This document shows, piece after piece, positions 6,201-13,075 of a stretch of DNA of 13,320 nt. A model generated the notes under the pieces. That model did no database searches. It saw nothing but the letters and a program-made list of their open reading frames with translations, and had not been told where the DNA came from. The position numbers and the translations under genes are program-made. The DNA comes from UBA1140 sp964409295. GTDB taxonomy: Bacteria; Campylobacterota; Campylobacteria; Campylobacterales; Sulfurovaceae. The DNA is taken from assembly GCA_964409295.1 (NCBI GenBank), contig CAYPCV010000204.1:1-13320 (forward strand), given 5' to 3'. Position 1 is the first letter of the stretch; each line of letters begins with the position of its first letter.

Positions 6201-9200
6201 GTGCAACTTTATAATAGAATAAGACTCATCAGTACTTTACCACTCCTATTGCTTTTTTTTGTGGCAAGCTACTTTATCTACAGCTCATATACAAATATAG
6301 AAAAAAGTACCCTATTAGAGGAGACATTTACAAAAAATAGTGAACTCCATAGAGTTATCTCTGGAATTACAAAGGAGAGAGGCTTATCCTCTATTGCTAT
6401 TGCTACAAAAGAACAGGACTACCTTCCTTTGGCAAAAGAGATAAATAAAAATGATATTATTATTCATAATATCAAAGTATCCTTATCGCAACAAGAAGTG
6501 GCAGAGCTGTCCCATAAAATTTTAGCTATTCGGACAACACTACAAAAGAACAATACTGTATTTAGAGAAATGTTTCATGATGGATACAATGATACGATAC
6601 TAAAAGATTTAGAAAAGAAGCTAACGCTCCATGATATTCATCTAAATGCTGATATTGAGGCTCTAAAGAATTCTCTACTACAACTCCGTTCAGATATTCA
6701 TAACAATGCCCTACAACGGGACTACTTAAGCTATTTTATAGCAGGAAAGAAACCTTTAGACATTCTCGAACTCTCTTTTTTGAATAACATACGCAACCAT
6801 TTAAGTAGCTTTCAAAAAGAACAACTTAAAGACAATATCTTAAAAGAAGATTTGGAGATATATCTGAATCAGCCAAATGTTAAAACAGCTTTTGAAACAC
6901 TCGAAAAGAGCTATATTCAAGTTCAAAAAAATTTCCAAAGTGGTGCATTTACGATTTCAGCCAAAACATGGTTTCAACAAGCAAATCAAAAGTTGAATCA
7001 TCTCTACACTATACAAGAGAAACTAGAAAGTAGACTTCAAGAGAAAATTCAAGAGTATAAAACAGTACAATACATTCTCTTTGCTGTTGCGAGTTTTATT
7101 ATCTTACTCACAATTATTTTAACCATCATCGGAATAATAACAAGAAATGAACTCAGCAGTAATATGAAAGATTTAGAAGAGATTCTAAATAATGCTGTTC
7201 AAGAAGCTGATACAACTTTTGAGGGTTCAAACATCTCTGCAATGAAAGACATTGATTTACATAGCAACAAGGGGATGAAAGAGGCATATAAATTTATTGA
7301 ACTGCTTATTGAAAATGCAAAATCAGATAAAATTGAAGCACTAGAGGCCAACGAATCTAAATCACTATTTTTAGCCAATATGTCTCATGAAATACGAACT
7401 CCTCTAAATGGTATTGTAGGCTTTACTGAACTCTTGAAAAGTACTGAGCTAAATAATGAACAGGTAGAGTTTACCAATATTATTGAAAAGAGTTCTGAAA
7501 ACTTACTAGCAATTATTAATAATATTTTAGACCTTTCAAAAATAGAGAGTAATAAAACAGAACTTGACATAATTATTTTTGACCCAATTGTTGAGTTTGA
7601 AAATGCAGTAGAGACCTATGGTGTGCGTGCTTCAGAAAAAAATATTGAACTCAACTTCTTTTTAGACCCTGCAATAAATAAAAAAGTCCTAGGAGACTCT
7701 GTAAAAATAAAAGAGGTTATTATTAATCTTTTAAGTAATGCCATTAAGTTTACAGACCTTGGTGGAAAAATATCAGTAGAGATTAAACAAGTCTCCTCTA
7801 TAGATAATCAAACAGAAATTTCATTCTCGATTCAAGATGATGGTGTAGGAATGACTAAAGAGCAACAGCTCAATGTTTTCAATGCTTTTACCCAAGCTGA
7901 TGTTTCAATTACACGAAAATATGGTGGTACAGGTTTAGGTCTGACAATTTCAACAAAATTTTTAGAGCTTATGAACTCTAAGCTTGAATTAGAGAGTCAA
8001 AAAGAGAAAGGAAGCCGTTTCTTCTTTAATATTATTTTTGAAGAGGTACTAGAGAGTACTGAACTAGGGACAACACCTGTATTTGATGATGTTAAAATTT
8101 GTAAATTTAACTACGATGTGCCAATACAACAAGACATATATCTCTCAAAATATTTGGACTATTACCATGTAACGCATAGCTCATTTTCAACACCATCTCA
8201 TCTAAAGAAATGTAATGAAAATGAAGGGATAAAAAGTATTTGGCTTGACCTTGATGACTGTAGTGACGAGATTATTAAAACCATTCGCAAGTTAAAATCC
8301 AATAAGCTTATTTTACTTTCAAGCTTTTCAAATCGAAATAAACTTGAATCACTAGATATGAATGTTGCGCAGGTTCTATATAAACCTATTACTCCAAGTA
8401 AAATTGTTCAAGGTCTGCAAGCAATTAGTCCAAAAGAAAAAGTTTCTCGGAAAAACACTTCTCTAAAAACTCAAGAGTTTCCTTTTCAAGACATTCAATT
8501 TGAAGGAAAAATATTAGTTGCAGAAGATAATTTTATTAACCAAAAACTTATTAAACAGATTCTTCTTCGATACGGTGTTTCTGTTGAGCTTGCAAATAAT
8601 GGACTCGAAGCCTTTGAAAAACGTAAAAGTGAACAGTATGATTTAATTTTCATGGATATACAGATGCCTGTTATGGATGGGGTTGAGGCAACACATGAAA
8701 TTGTTAACTACGAAATAGAGGAGGAGTTAGCACATACTCCAATCGTTGCATTAACAGCAAATGCTCTTAATGGAGACCGTGAACGTTTTATGTCTGAAGG
8801 GCTAGATGAGTATATTCCAAAACCTATAGAGACCAATGAATTACTTTTTATTTTAAAGAAATTTTTACAGACAAAGAGTCAAATAGAAGAGAGTACAGAA
8901 AAAAATATAAGTGAAAAAGAAACCTCTGTATCTGCACAATCAACAGTAAAAAGCGAAGGAGTTTCTTTACTCAAAGAAGAGGATAACGAGAGCCTTATAG
9001 AGATAATTATAGAAGAAGAAATAGTTGAAGAGAAAACCATACTCATTGCAAAAAAGAATCCCCTTGAGTCACAAATTCTTTCCAAAGTAATTAATAATAT
9101 GGGCTATAAGATTGAAATTGTGCAACGAATTGAAGAGTTAGAATCTCTTATTCAAAACTCAAACTATGATATGCTTTTAATTGATAGAGAGATAAAAGAA

Positions 9201-9368
9201 TTTAATAGAAATATTTTACAAAAACAACACTCGAAAATGAATGTTATTATGCTATCTAGTAATAAAAATGAACATCAACATTACAATAAAAACCTTGTAA
9301 AAGAAGTTCTTTCAGGAATTATTACACGAGGAAAAATTGAACAACTTATTCAAAAATATAAAGGATAA
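6201..9368 (+). CDS. Membrane hybrid histidine kinase with NIT sensor and three receiver-like modules
   Basis: A 1055-residue kinase. It has a membrane helix at about 9-28, a periplasmic helical sensor (about 30-288), and a second helix at about 290-313. The sensor resembles the NIT nitrate/nitrite domain (ITKERGLSS at 56-64, AKTWFQQANQKL at 254-265). The kinase core has H-box NMSHEIRTPLNG with phospho-His396, N-box N513, G1 DDGVG (546-550) and G2 GGTGLG (575-580). Three receiver-like modules follow. The first (about 628-742) lacks the acidic pair but keeps a KP (K728). The second (about 768-890) is intact: E775/D776, D819, T852, K874. The third (about 945-1055) has KK in place of the acidic pair, D995, and no KP lysine. 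GTG at 6201 is the start, five bases after AAGGA (6191-6195) and 11 bases after the HPt stop. The signal is unproven; NIT assignment is from the ER-G-S motif and helical layout. Confidence 0.9.
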   Translation: MQLYNRIRLISTLPLLLLFFVASYFIYSSYTNIEKSTLLEETFTKNSELHRVISGITKERGLSSIAIATKEQDYLPLAKEINKNDIIIHNIKVSLSQQEVAELSHKILAIRTTLQKNNTVFREMFHDGYNDTILKDLEKKLTLHDIHLNADIEALKNSLLQLRSDIHNNALQRDYLSYFIAGKKPLDILELSFLNNIRNHLSSFQKEQLKDNILKEDLEIYLNQPNVKTAFETLEKSYIQVQKNFQSGAFTISAKTWFQQANQKLNHLYTIQEKLESRLQEKIQEYKTVQYILFAVASFIILLTIILTIIGIITRNELSSNMKDLEEILNNAVQEADTTFEGSNISAMKDIDLHSNKGMKEAYKFIELLIENAKSDKIEALEANESKSLFLANMSHEIRTPLNGIVGFTELLKSTELNNEQVEFTNIIEKSSENLLAIINNILDLSKIESNKTELDIIIFDPIVEFENAVETYGVRASEKNIELNFFLDPAINKKVLGDSVKIKEVIINLLSNAIKFTDLGGKISVEIKQVSSIDNQTEISFSIQDDGVGMTKEQQLNVFNAFTQADVSITRKYGGTGLGLTISTKFLELMNSKLELESQKEKGSRFFFNIIFEEVLESTELGTTPVFDDVKICKFNYDVPIQQDIYLSKYLDYYHVTHSSFSTPSHLKKCNENEGIKSIWLDLDDCSDEIIKTIRKLKSNKLILLSSFSNRNKLESLDMNVAQVLYKPITPSKIVQGLQAISPKEKVSRKNTSLKTQEFPFQDIQFEGKILVAEDNFINQKLIKQILLRYGVSVELANNGLEAFEKRKSEQYDLIFMDIQMPVMDGVEATHEIVNYEIEEELAHTPIVALTANALNGDRERFMSEGLDEYIPKPIETNELLFILKKFLQTKSQIEESTEKNISEKETSVSAQSTVKSEGVSLLKEEDNESLIEIIIEEEIVEEKTILIAKKNPLESQILSKVINNMGYKIEIVQRIEELESLIQNSNYDMLLIDREIKEFNRNILQKQHSKMNVIMLSSNKNEHQHYNKNLVKEVLSGIITRGKIEQLIQKYKG

Positions 9369-9372
9369 ACAA

Positions 9373-9741
9373 ATGATTTTTAAAGTTTTAATCATTGATG
9401 ATGATTACATTAATCGCAGGCTTCTCATCTCTTTATTGCAAAAAGCCCTCTATCAAATAGAGATTATTGAATCTGTTGATGGAGAAGATGCTCTAAAAAA
9501 ATGTAAAGAAAATCCAGACATTCAGTTAATTTTACTGGATGTTGAAATGCCCAATATGAATGGTTCAAATTTTTTAATCCACTACCAAGCAGATACATCT
9601 TTAGCTACTGTACCAATTATTGCTGTCTCTTCCAATGATTTAAGAATCAAAGAGATACTCTCCTTGGGAGCGTATGCATTTATTGTAAAACCTGTAACAG
9701 AAAAGAAACTTTTAACAGCCATAATGAAAGCTCAAAAATAA
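9373..9741 (+). CDS. Stand-alone response regulator receiver
   Basis: A 122-residue single receiver domain of the CheY/Spo0F size class. All catalytic positions are present: acidic pair D9/D10 (IIDDDY), phosphoacceptor D56 (LLDVEMPNMNG), S86 (AVSSN) and K106 (IVKP). It has no output domain, so it must act by binding a partner or pass phosphate on. The start is the ATG at 9373, seven bases after AAGGA (9361-9365). An in-frame ATG at 9337, inside the kinase gene, would add 12 residues ahead of the normal beta-1 strand and is disfavoured. It sits five bases after the kinase stop as the last gene of the operon, the natural end point of the relay through the HPt protein. Confidence 0.93.
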   Translation: MIFKVLIIDDDYINRRLLISLLQKALYQIEIIESVDGEDALKKCKENPDIQLILLDVEMPNMNGSNFLIHYQADTSLATVPIIAVSSNDLRIKEILSLGAYAFIVKPVTEKKLLTAIMKAQK

Positions 9742-9794
9742 CACAAAACATTAATAATATTTAAGAACATAAAACATATTTATAATGATATTTT

Positions 9795-9821
9795 GTATAA
9801 GAATATTTTTTTATACGTTGT
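9795..9821 (+). terminator. Possible weak terminator of the phosphorelay operon
   Basis: GTATAA (9795-9800) and TTATAC (9811-9816) pair around a 10-base loop, and the downstream GTTGTTTTT gives a partial U-tract. The stem is short and AT-rich. A second imperfect hairpin (about 9849-9876, AAAAAcTTC/GAAaTTTTT) lies further on. Neither is strong; the stretch 9742-9895 holds no gene that I can support. Confidence 0.3.
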
Positions 9822-9895
9822 TTTTAAAGACTTTTTAATAAAAGATAAAAAAACTTCATTTTTTTTGAAATTTTTCTACCATTTTCTCTCCTTTT

Positions 9896-9915
9896 TATAT
9901 TAAAATTTTAATATA
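9896..9915. promoter_or_regulatory. 20-bp perfect palindrome in the promoter region of the small acidic gene
   Basis: A perfect 20-bp AT-only palindrome centred between 9905 and 9906, whose left arm begins TATATT, a possible -10 box that would place transcription near 9908. It could be an operator overlapping the promoter, but AT-only palindromes also arise by chance in such sequence. Confidence 0.35.
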
Positions 9916-9938
9916 TCAGTTTTTCAAAGGAGTTAGAT

Positions 9939-10160
9939 ATGGAAGAGTTTTTTGTTATAGGTAGACGAAAGTTAGATAAGAGTTGGAACTTAAAAGATTT
10001 GTATGAACCAAATAATGCATTTGATTATTGTGAACAGATACTGGATATTCCAGAAGAGTACATTATGGATGCAGAGATGAGTTCTGATGGACTAGAGATT
10101 ACGCTAGTTGATATAAACGATGAAGAGGATTGGTACATGCAACTTAGACGCGTTACCTAA
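9939..10160 (+). CDS. Small acidic protein of unknown function
   Basis: A 73-residue protein that I do not recognise. It has no signal peptide, membrane helix or metal motif. It opens MEEFFVIGRRKL and is rich in Asp/Glu, with alternating predicted helix (about 27-45) and strand segments (LEITLVDI, YMQLRRV), suggesting a small compact alpha/beta fold. It is probably real: AAAGGAG (9926-9932) sits six bases before the ATG, one of the best ribosome binding sites in the window; it has its own promoter region with a palindrome, and a terminator follows. It stands alone between the signalling operon and convergent mrp, so context gives no function. Confidence 0.75.
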   Translation: MEEFFVIGRRKLDKSWNLKDLYEPNNAFDYCEQILDIPEEYIMDAEMSSDGLEITLVDINDEEDWYMQLRRVT

Positions 10161-10178
10161 TGTACCAACCCACTAAAA

Positions 10179-10220
10179 ACAGATATAATCTTAATACTCT
10201 CTATTATATCTGTCTCTTTT
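10179..10220. terminator. Bidirectional terminator between the small acidic gene and mrp
   Basis: ACAGATATAAT (10179-10189) and its exact complement (10203-10213) form an 11-bp perfect stem with a 13-base loop. On the plus strand CTCTTTT follows; on the minus strand a run of five T follows. It lies between two convergent stop codons, as expected for a shared terminator. Confidence 0.75.
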
Positions 10221-10225
10221 AAACC

Positions 10226-11401
10226 TTAGTTACAACCACATCCACCACCAGATTTAGTATGTGATGGAGCTTCTGAAGCTGCTGCTCCACCTGTGCTACA
10301 TGCTGATACCCCTGGAGGAGTTGTTGGCTGAACAGCTGAATTATCTGCCCCACCCTCTGCATTTACCTTGTCAATAAACGCCAATAGATTAGAACCTGCT
10401 GTATGGTAACGTTTAGCTGTTTCAGAATCTGGATTATGGAAAGTAATAGGCTGACCTGTATCTCCACCAATTCTAATTGCAGGCTCTATTGGAACTTGTG
10501 CAATAAGCTCTGCATTATAAGATGCAGCTACCTCTTTACTTGTACCCATTCCAAAAATATCTGATTCTGTATCACAAGAAGGACAGATAAATCCAGACAT
10601 ATTCTCAACCACACCTGCAATTGGAATGTGAAGTTTTTCAAACATATCCAATGAACGTTTAGAATCATCCAAACTTACTTGCTGAGGAGTTGTTACAACA
10701 ATACCTGCTGTTACTGGTACAGATTGAGCCAATGTAAGTTGAGCATCCCCTGTTCCTGGTGGCATATCAATTACAAGTACATCTAGTTCTGACCATAAAA
10801 TATCTCTTAAGAACTGCTCAATCGCTTTCATAATCATAGAGCCTCTCCAGATTAATGACTGACCATCTTCCATAAGTGAACCCATAGACATCATCTCTAC
10901 ACCATATGCTTTAAGTGGCTGTACTTTATTTCCTTGAATCTCTGGTTTAACACCATTTAAACCCATCATCCGAGGAATGTTTGGTCCATAAATATCAGCA
11001 TCTAAGATACCTACTTTTTTACCCTGCATTGCCATAGCAATTGCCAAGTTCACAGAAGTAGTTGATTTACCAACTCCACCTTTACCCGAACTTACCATTA
11101 CAAAGTTTTTAACTTGTGGAGCAATGTTTTTACCACTTACAGAGTTACTTAACTGTTTTGGAGCTTGTGGAGCTGTAATATGTACATCTACAGCTAAAAA
11201 GCCTAGTTTTTTAAGTTCCACAGTTACCTCATCGGTAATTTGTGCTTTAACTTCTGGTGCAGATGAAGTAATGTCTACAAAGATAACTGCTTTATCTCCT
11301 TGAATCTGTACATCTTTTACAAATCCAAAAGTTACAATATCTTTTGTAAAACCTGGATAAGTCACATTTTTTAATGCATCTAAGATAGTTTCATTTGTCA
11401 T
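10226..11401 (-). CDS. mrp: Mrp/ApbC-family iron-sulfur cluster carrier ATPase
   Basis: A 391-residue cytosolic P-loop ATPase of the Mrp/NBP35 family, which binds Fe-S clusters and delivers them to apoproteins. The N-terminus (about 1-80) is a MIP18/DUF59 domain. The deviant Walker A motif SGKGGVGKST is at 105-114, followed by DADIYGPNIPRMMG (134-147), the switch/Walker B region VIDMPPGTGDAQL (210-222), and the cluster-binding CPSC (C273, C276) after VVENMSGF. The last 45 or so residues are a Gly/Ala/Ser/Pro-rich tail with C368 and a terminal GGGCGCN (C388, C390), beyond the usual end of the fold. ATG at 11401 is preceded by AGGAG (11411-11407) with five bases between. It is a single-gene unit. 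Confidence 0.95.
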   Translation of the reverse strand: MTNETILDALKNVTYPGFTKDIVTFGFVKDVQIQGDKAVIFVDITSSAPEVKAQITDEVTVELKKLGFLAVDVHITAPQAPKQLSNSVSGKNIAPQVKNFVMVSSGKGGVGKSTTSVNLAIAMAMQGKKVGILDADIYGPNIPRMMGLNGVKPEIQGNKVQPLKAYGVEMMSMGSLMEDGQSLIWRGSMIMKAIEQFLRDILWSELDVLVIDMPPGTGDAQLTLAQSVPVTAGIVVTTPQQVSLDDSKRSLDMFEKLHIPIAGVVENMSGFICPSCDTESDIFGMGTSKEVAASYNAELIAQVPIEPAIRIGGDTGQPITFHNPDSETAKRYHTAGSNLLAFIDKVNAEGGADNSAVQPTTPPGVSACSTGGAAASEAPSHTKSGGGCGCN

Positions 11402-11430
11402 TAAGACTCCTAAATTTTATATATTTCCTA

Positions 11431-11438
11431 CTTTTATA
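11431..11438 (-). promoter_or_regulatory. Candidate -10 region of mrp
   Basis: On the minus strand TATAAAAG (11438-11431), preceded by a T-rich GTTTTTAAG, would start transcription about 23 bases ahead of the mrp ATG and leave its AGGAG site in the leader. This is a fair but not unique match in AT-rich DNA. Nothing else is visible in 11439-11552. Confidence 0.35.
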
Positions 11439-11552
11439 CTTAAAAACATAAGAGCTAGCTTATCTTCTATACAATTCATAGCACTTTAGCATCAAATACT
11501 AAATTACTTCACTCTTTTCTATCTTTTTAAATTTAAGATTAAACATAGATAA

Positions 11553-11693
11553 AATTTAAACTTCTTATGGGGAAGAAACTTAAATAATACCTACTATCAA
11601 ACACGAGGGTATTACTTTGGTACAGGTGCTGAACTTTATACACAACAAGGAAGCCCAAGAACATTTGGTATGACAATTTGGTATGATTACTAA
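11553..11693 (+). pseudogene. C-terminal remnant of a TonB-dependent outer-membrane receptor
   Basis: Forty-six codons plus a stop translate to the tail of a TonB-dependent receptor barrel. LWGRNLNNTYYQTRG matches the common W-x-R-N-L-x-(D/N)-x-x-Y-x-x-R-G strand, and GSPRTFGMTIWYDY matches the typical final strand (G-x-P-R-T-(F/Y)-G-(V/M)-x-(L/I)-x-Y-x-(F/Y)), ending in the aromatic residue needed for barrel assembly. A stop lies in frame just upstream (11550-11552), no start or ribosome binding site is present, and 11402-11552 shows no further receptor sequence in any frame. The family is normally 600-800 residues, so nearly all of it is gone. It lies directly ahead of pnuC, 20 bases before that ATG. 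The original ligand was probably the vitamin that the pnuC product carries (inference). Confidence 0.85.
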
Positions 11694-11713
11694 AAACTAT
11701 TTTTAGGATAGAG

Positions 11714-12313
11714 ATGAATTTTGACCTAACAACGATTATTAACGCCTTTTCTATTATCTCTTTAGGAGAAATTGTGGCTTCAGTTCTAGGTGTTACCTAT
11801 ATTATTTTTTTAGCAAAAGAGTCCCTTTGGGCTTGGGTCTTTGGATTCTTTAGCACCCTTATCTATACCATTATATTTTGGGAAGGAGCATTAGTCTCCT
11901 CCTCTCTTCTAAACTTCTACTACATGATTATGGCATTTTATGGTTTCTATTCATGGAACAAAGGGAGAGAAGAGGAGAGACTCAAAATATCTATTCGTCC
12001 ACTCTCTTATCATCTGAAAAGCATCTCTATAGGTATACTTTTGACACTAACTATAGGGTATTTATCAACTACATATACAGATGCAAAATTTGCCTATATA
12101 GACTCTTTAATTATGGTATTTTCAATTATTGCAACGTGGATGGTTACACAAAAAATTCTTGAAAATTGGCTCTATTGGTTGGTTATTGACTCAGTTGCAA
12201 TTATTCTCTATGGGAACAACGGTTATCTAGTTACAGTTATTCTCTTTACACTTTATATTATCTTGGGAATCTTTGGATATATCAAATGGAAAAAAGAGTT
12301 TAGCTATCAATGA
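11714..12313 (+). CDS. pnuC: PnuC-family vitamin transporter (nicotinamide riboside or thiamine)
   Basis: A 199-residue inner-membrane protein with about seven hydrophobic segments (roughly 15-33, 38-55, 62-80, 103-118, 128-145, 150-166, 170-190). Family features are WVFGFFSTLIY (41-51), LLNFYYMIMAFYGFYSW (starting at 65) and ENWLYWLVIDSVAIILY (150-166), with the W-x-x-W and following Asp that line the substrate site in PnuC. PnuC proteins carry nicotinamide riboside, or thiamine for the PnuT branch, by facilitated diffusion, with trapping by phosphorylation in the cytosol. Sequence alone does not separate the two. AGGA (11705-11708) lies five bases before the ATG. The overlapping kinase-like gene and the receptor remnant upstream support a vitamin salvage operon. 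Confidence 0.9.
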   Translation: MNFDLTTIINAFSIISLGEIVASVLGVTYIIFLAKESLWAWVFGFFSTLIYTIIFWEGALVSSSLLNFYYMIMAFYGFYSWNKGREEERLKISIRPLSYHLKSISIGILLTLTIGYLSTTYTDAKFAYIDSLIMVFSIIATWMVTQKILENWLYWLVIDSVAIILYGNNGYLVTVILFTLYIILGIFGYIKWKKEFSYQ

Positions 12314-13026
12314 AAATAGATGATTTAAAACAACATAAACTATTTAAGAGTCAACAGATTAAAGAGTTTAAACCCCTAGAACAACAGGGGCATTCTAACC
12401 ATATCTTTTGTATAAAAACAGAAAAATATACTTACTTAGCACGAAAGTTTCAGCTATCCCTTGACCGTAAAGCAGAGTTTCAAATACAAAAAAAAGCTTT
12501 TGATAAAAATATTACAGGAAAACCTATTCTACTTGATGAAAAAAATGGCTTTATGATAAGTGAATTTATAAAGGGAAAACATAAAAACAGATTGAATCAG
12601 AAAGAGCTTAAAAAACTTGCCCAGCTCCTAAAAAAACTTCATAAAATAAATATTCGACAAAAACAGAACAAGTTTAAAGAAAATTTCTCATTTAAATATA
12701 AGAAAGTAAAAGAGGCTTTTATTATTTTGGACAAAGAGCCAAAAGAGTATGCCCTTGGACACAATGATTTACACGCTAAAAATATTCTATTTACCCACAC
12801 CTCAATAAAACTCATTGATTGGGAATATGCTCGATATTCAGATATTTATTTTGATTTGGTCTCTATTCTTATTGAGTATAAATTAAGTAGAAAAGATAGC
12901 AAAACATTTTTACAGAACTATTTTGATAAAAAACCAATCAATTATAAAAAAATAAATGCTTTTACTATTATTTATAAGGAGCTATGGAAACTATGGTTTC
13001 AAAAATTAAACCAAGGAAAGCTTTAA
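12310..13026 (+). CDS. APH/choline-kinase-fold phosphotransferase, possible vitamin (thiamine) kinase
   Basis: A 238-residue cytosolic small-molecule kinase. Visible motifs are a nucleotide loop QQGHSNHIF (25-33), a likely ATP-contacting K46 (LARKF), the Brenner catalytic loop GHNDLHAKNILF (150-161; catalytic D153, N158) and the metal-binding IKLIDWEYA (166-174; D170), followed by SDIYFDL. This is the aminoglycoside phosphotransferase/choline kinase/thiamine kinase fold; it is on the short side but complete in its catalytic parts. It overlaps pnuC by four bases (ATGA), a sign of coupled translation. A kinase that phosphorylates the imported vitamin and so traps it fits both context and fold, with thiamine kinase (ThiK-like) most likely. 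LicA-type choline kinase or another small-molecule kinase remain possible. The protein is strongly Lys-rich. Confidence 0.75.
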   Translation: MKIDDLKQHKLFKSQQIKEFKPLEQQGHSNHIFCIKTEKYTYLARKFQLSLDRKAEFQIQKKAFDKNITGKPILLDEKNGFMISEFIKGKHKNRLNQKELKKLAQLLKKLHKINIRQKQNKFKENFSFKYKKVKEAFIILDKEPKEYALGHNDLHAKNILFTHTSIKLIDWEYARYSDIYFDLVSILIEYKLSRKDSKTFLQNYFDKKPINYKKINAFTIIYKELWKLWFQKLNQGKL

Positions 13027-13063
13027 TCATATCCAGATAAACAAAACATAAACAAACATAGCC

Positions 13064-13069
13064 TATAAT
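13064..13069 (+). promoter_or_regulatory. -10 box of the pqiA-family gene
   Basis: A perfect TATAAT with exactly six bases between it and the ATG at 13076, so transcription would begin at or beside the start codon. No ribosome binding site lies in those six bases. Confidence 0.5.
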
Positions 13070-13075
13070 CAAATT

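Noticed and set aside
11402..11552. TPP riboswitch ahead of the vitamin locus
   Set aside because: I looked for the conserved THI-box words (CUGAGA and ACCUGA types) and the usual stem arrangement and saw none.
11878..12162. Plus-strand frame of 94 codons inside pnuC
   Set aside because: It is a shifted reading of a clear PnuC-family gene, with no ribosome binding site or domain of its own.
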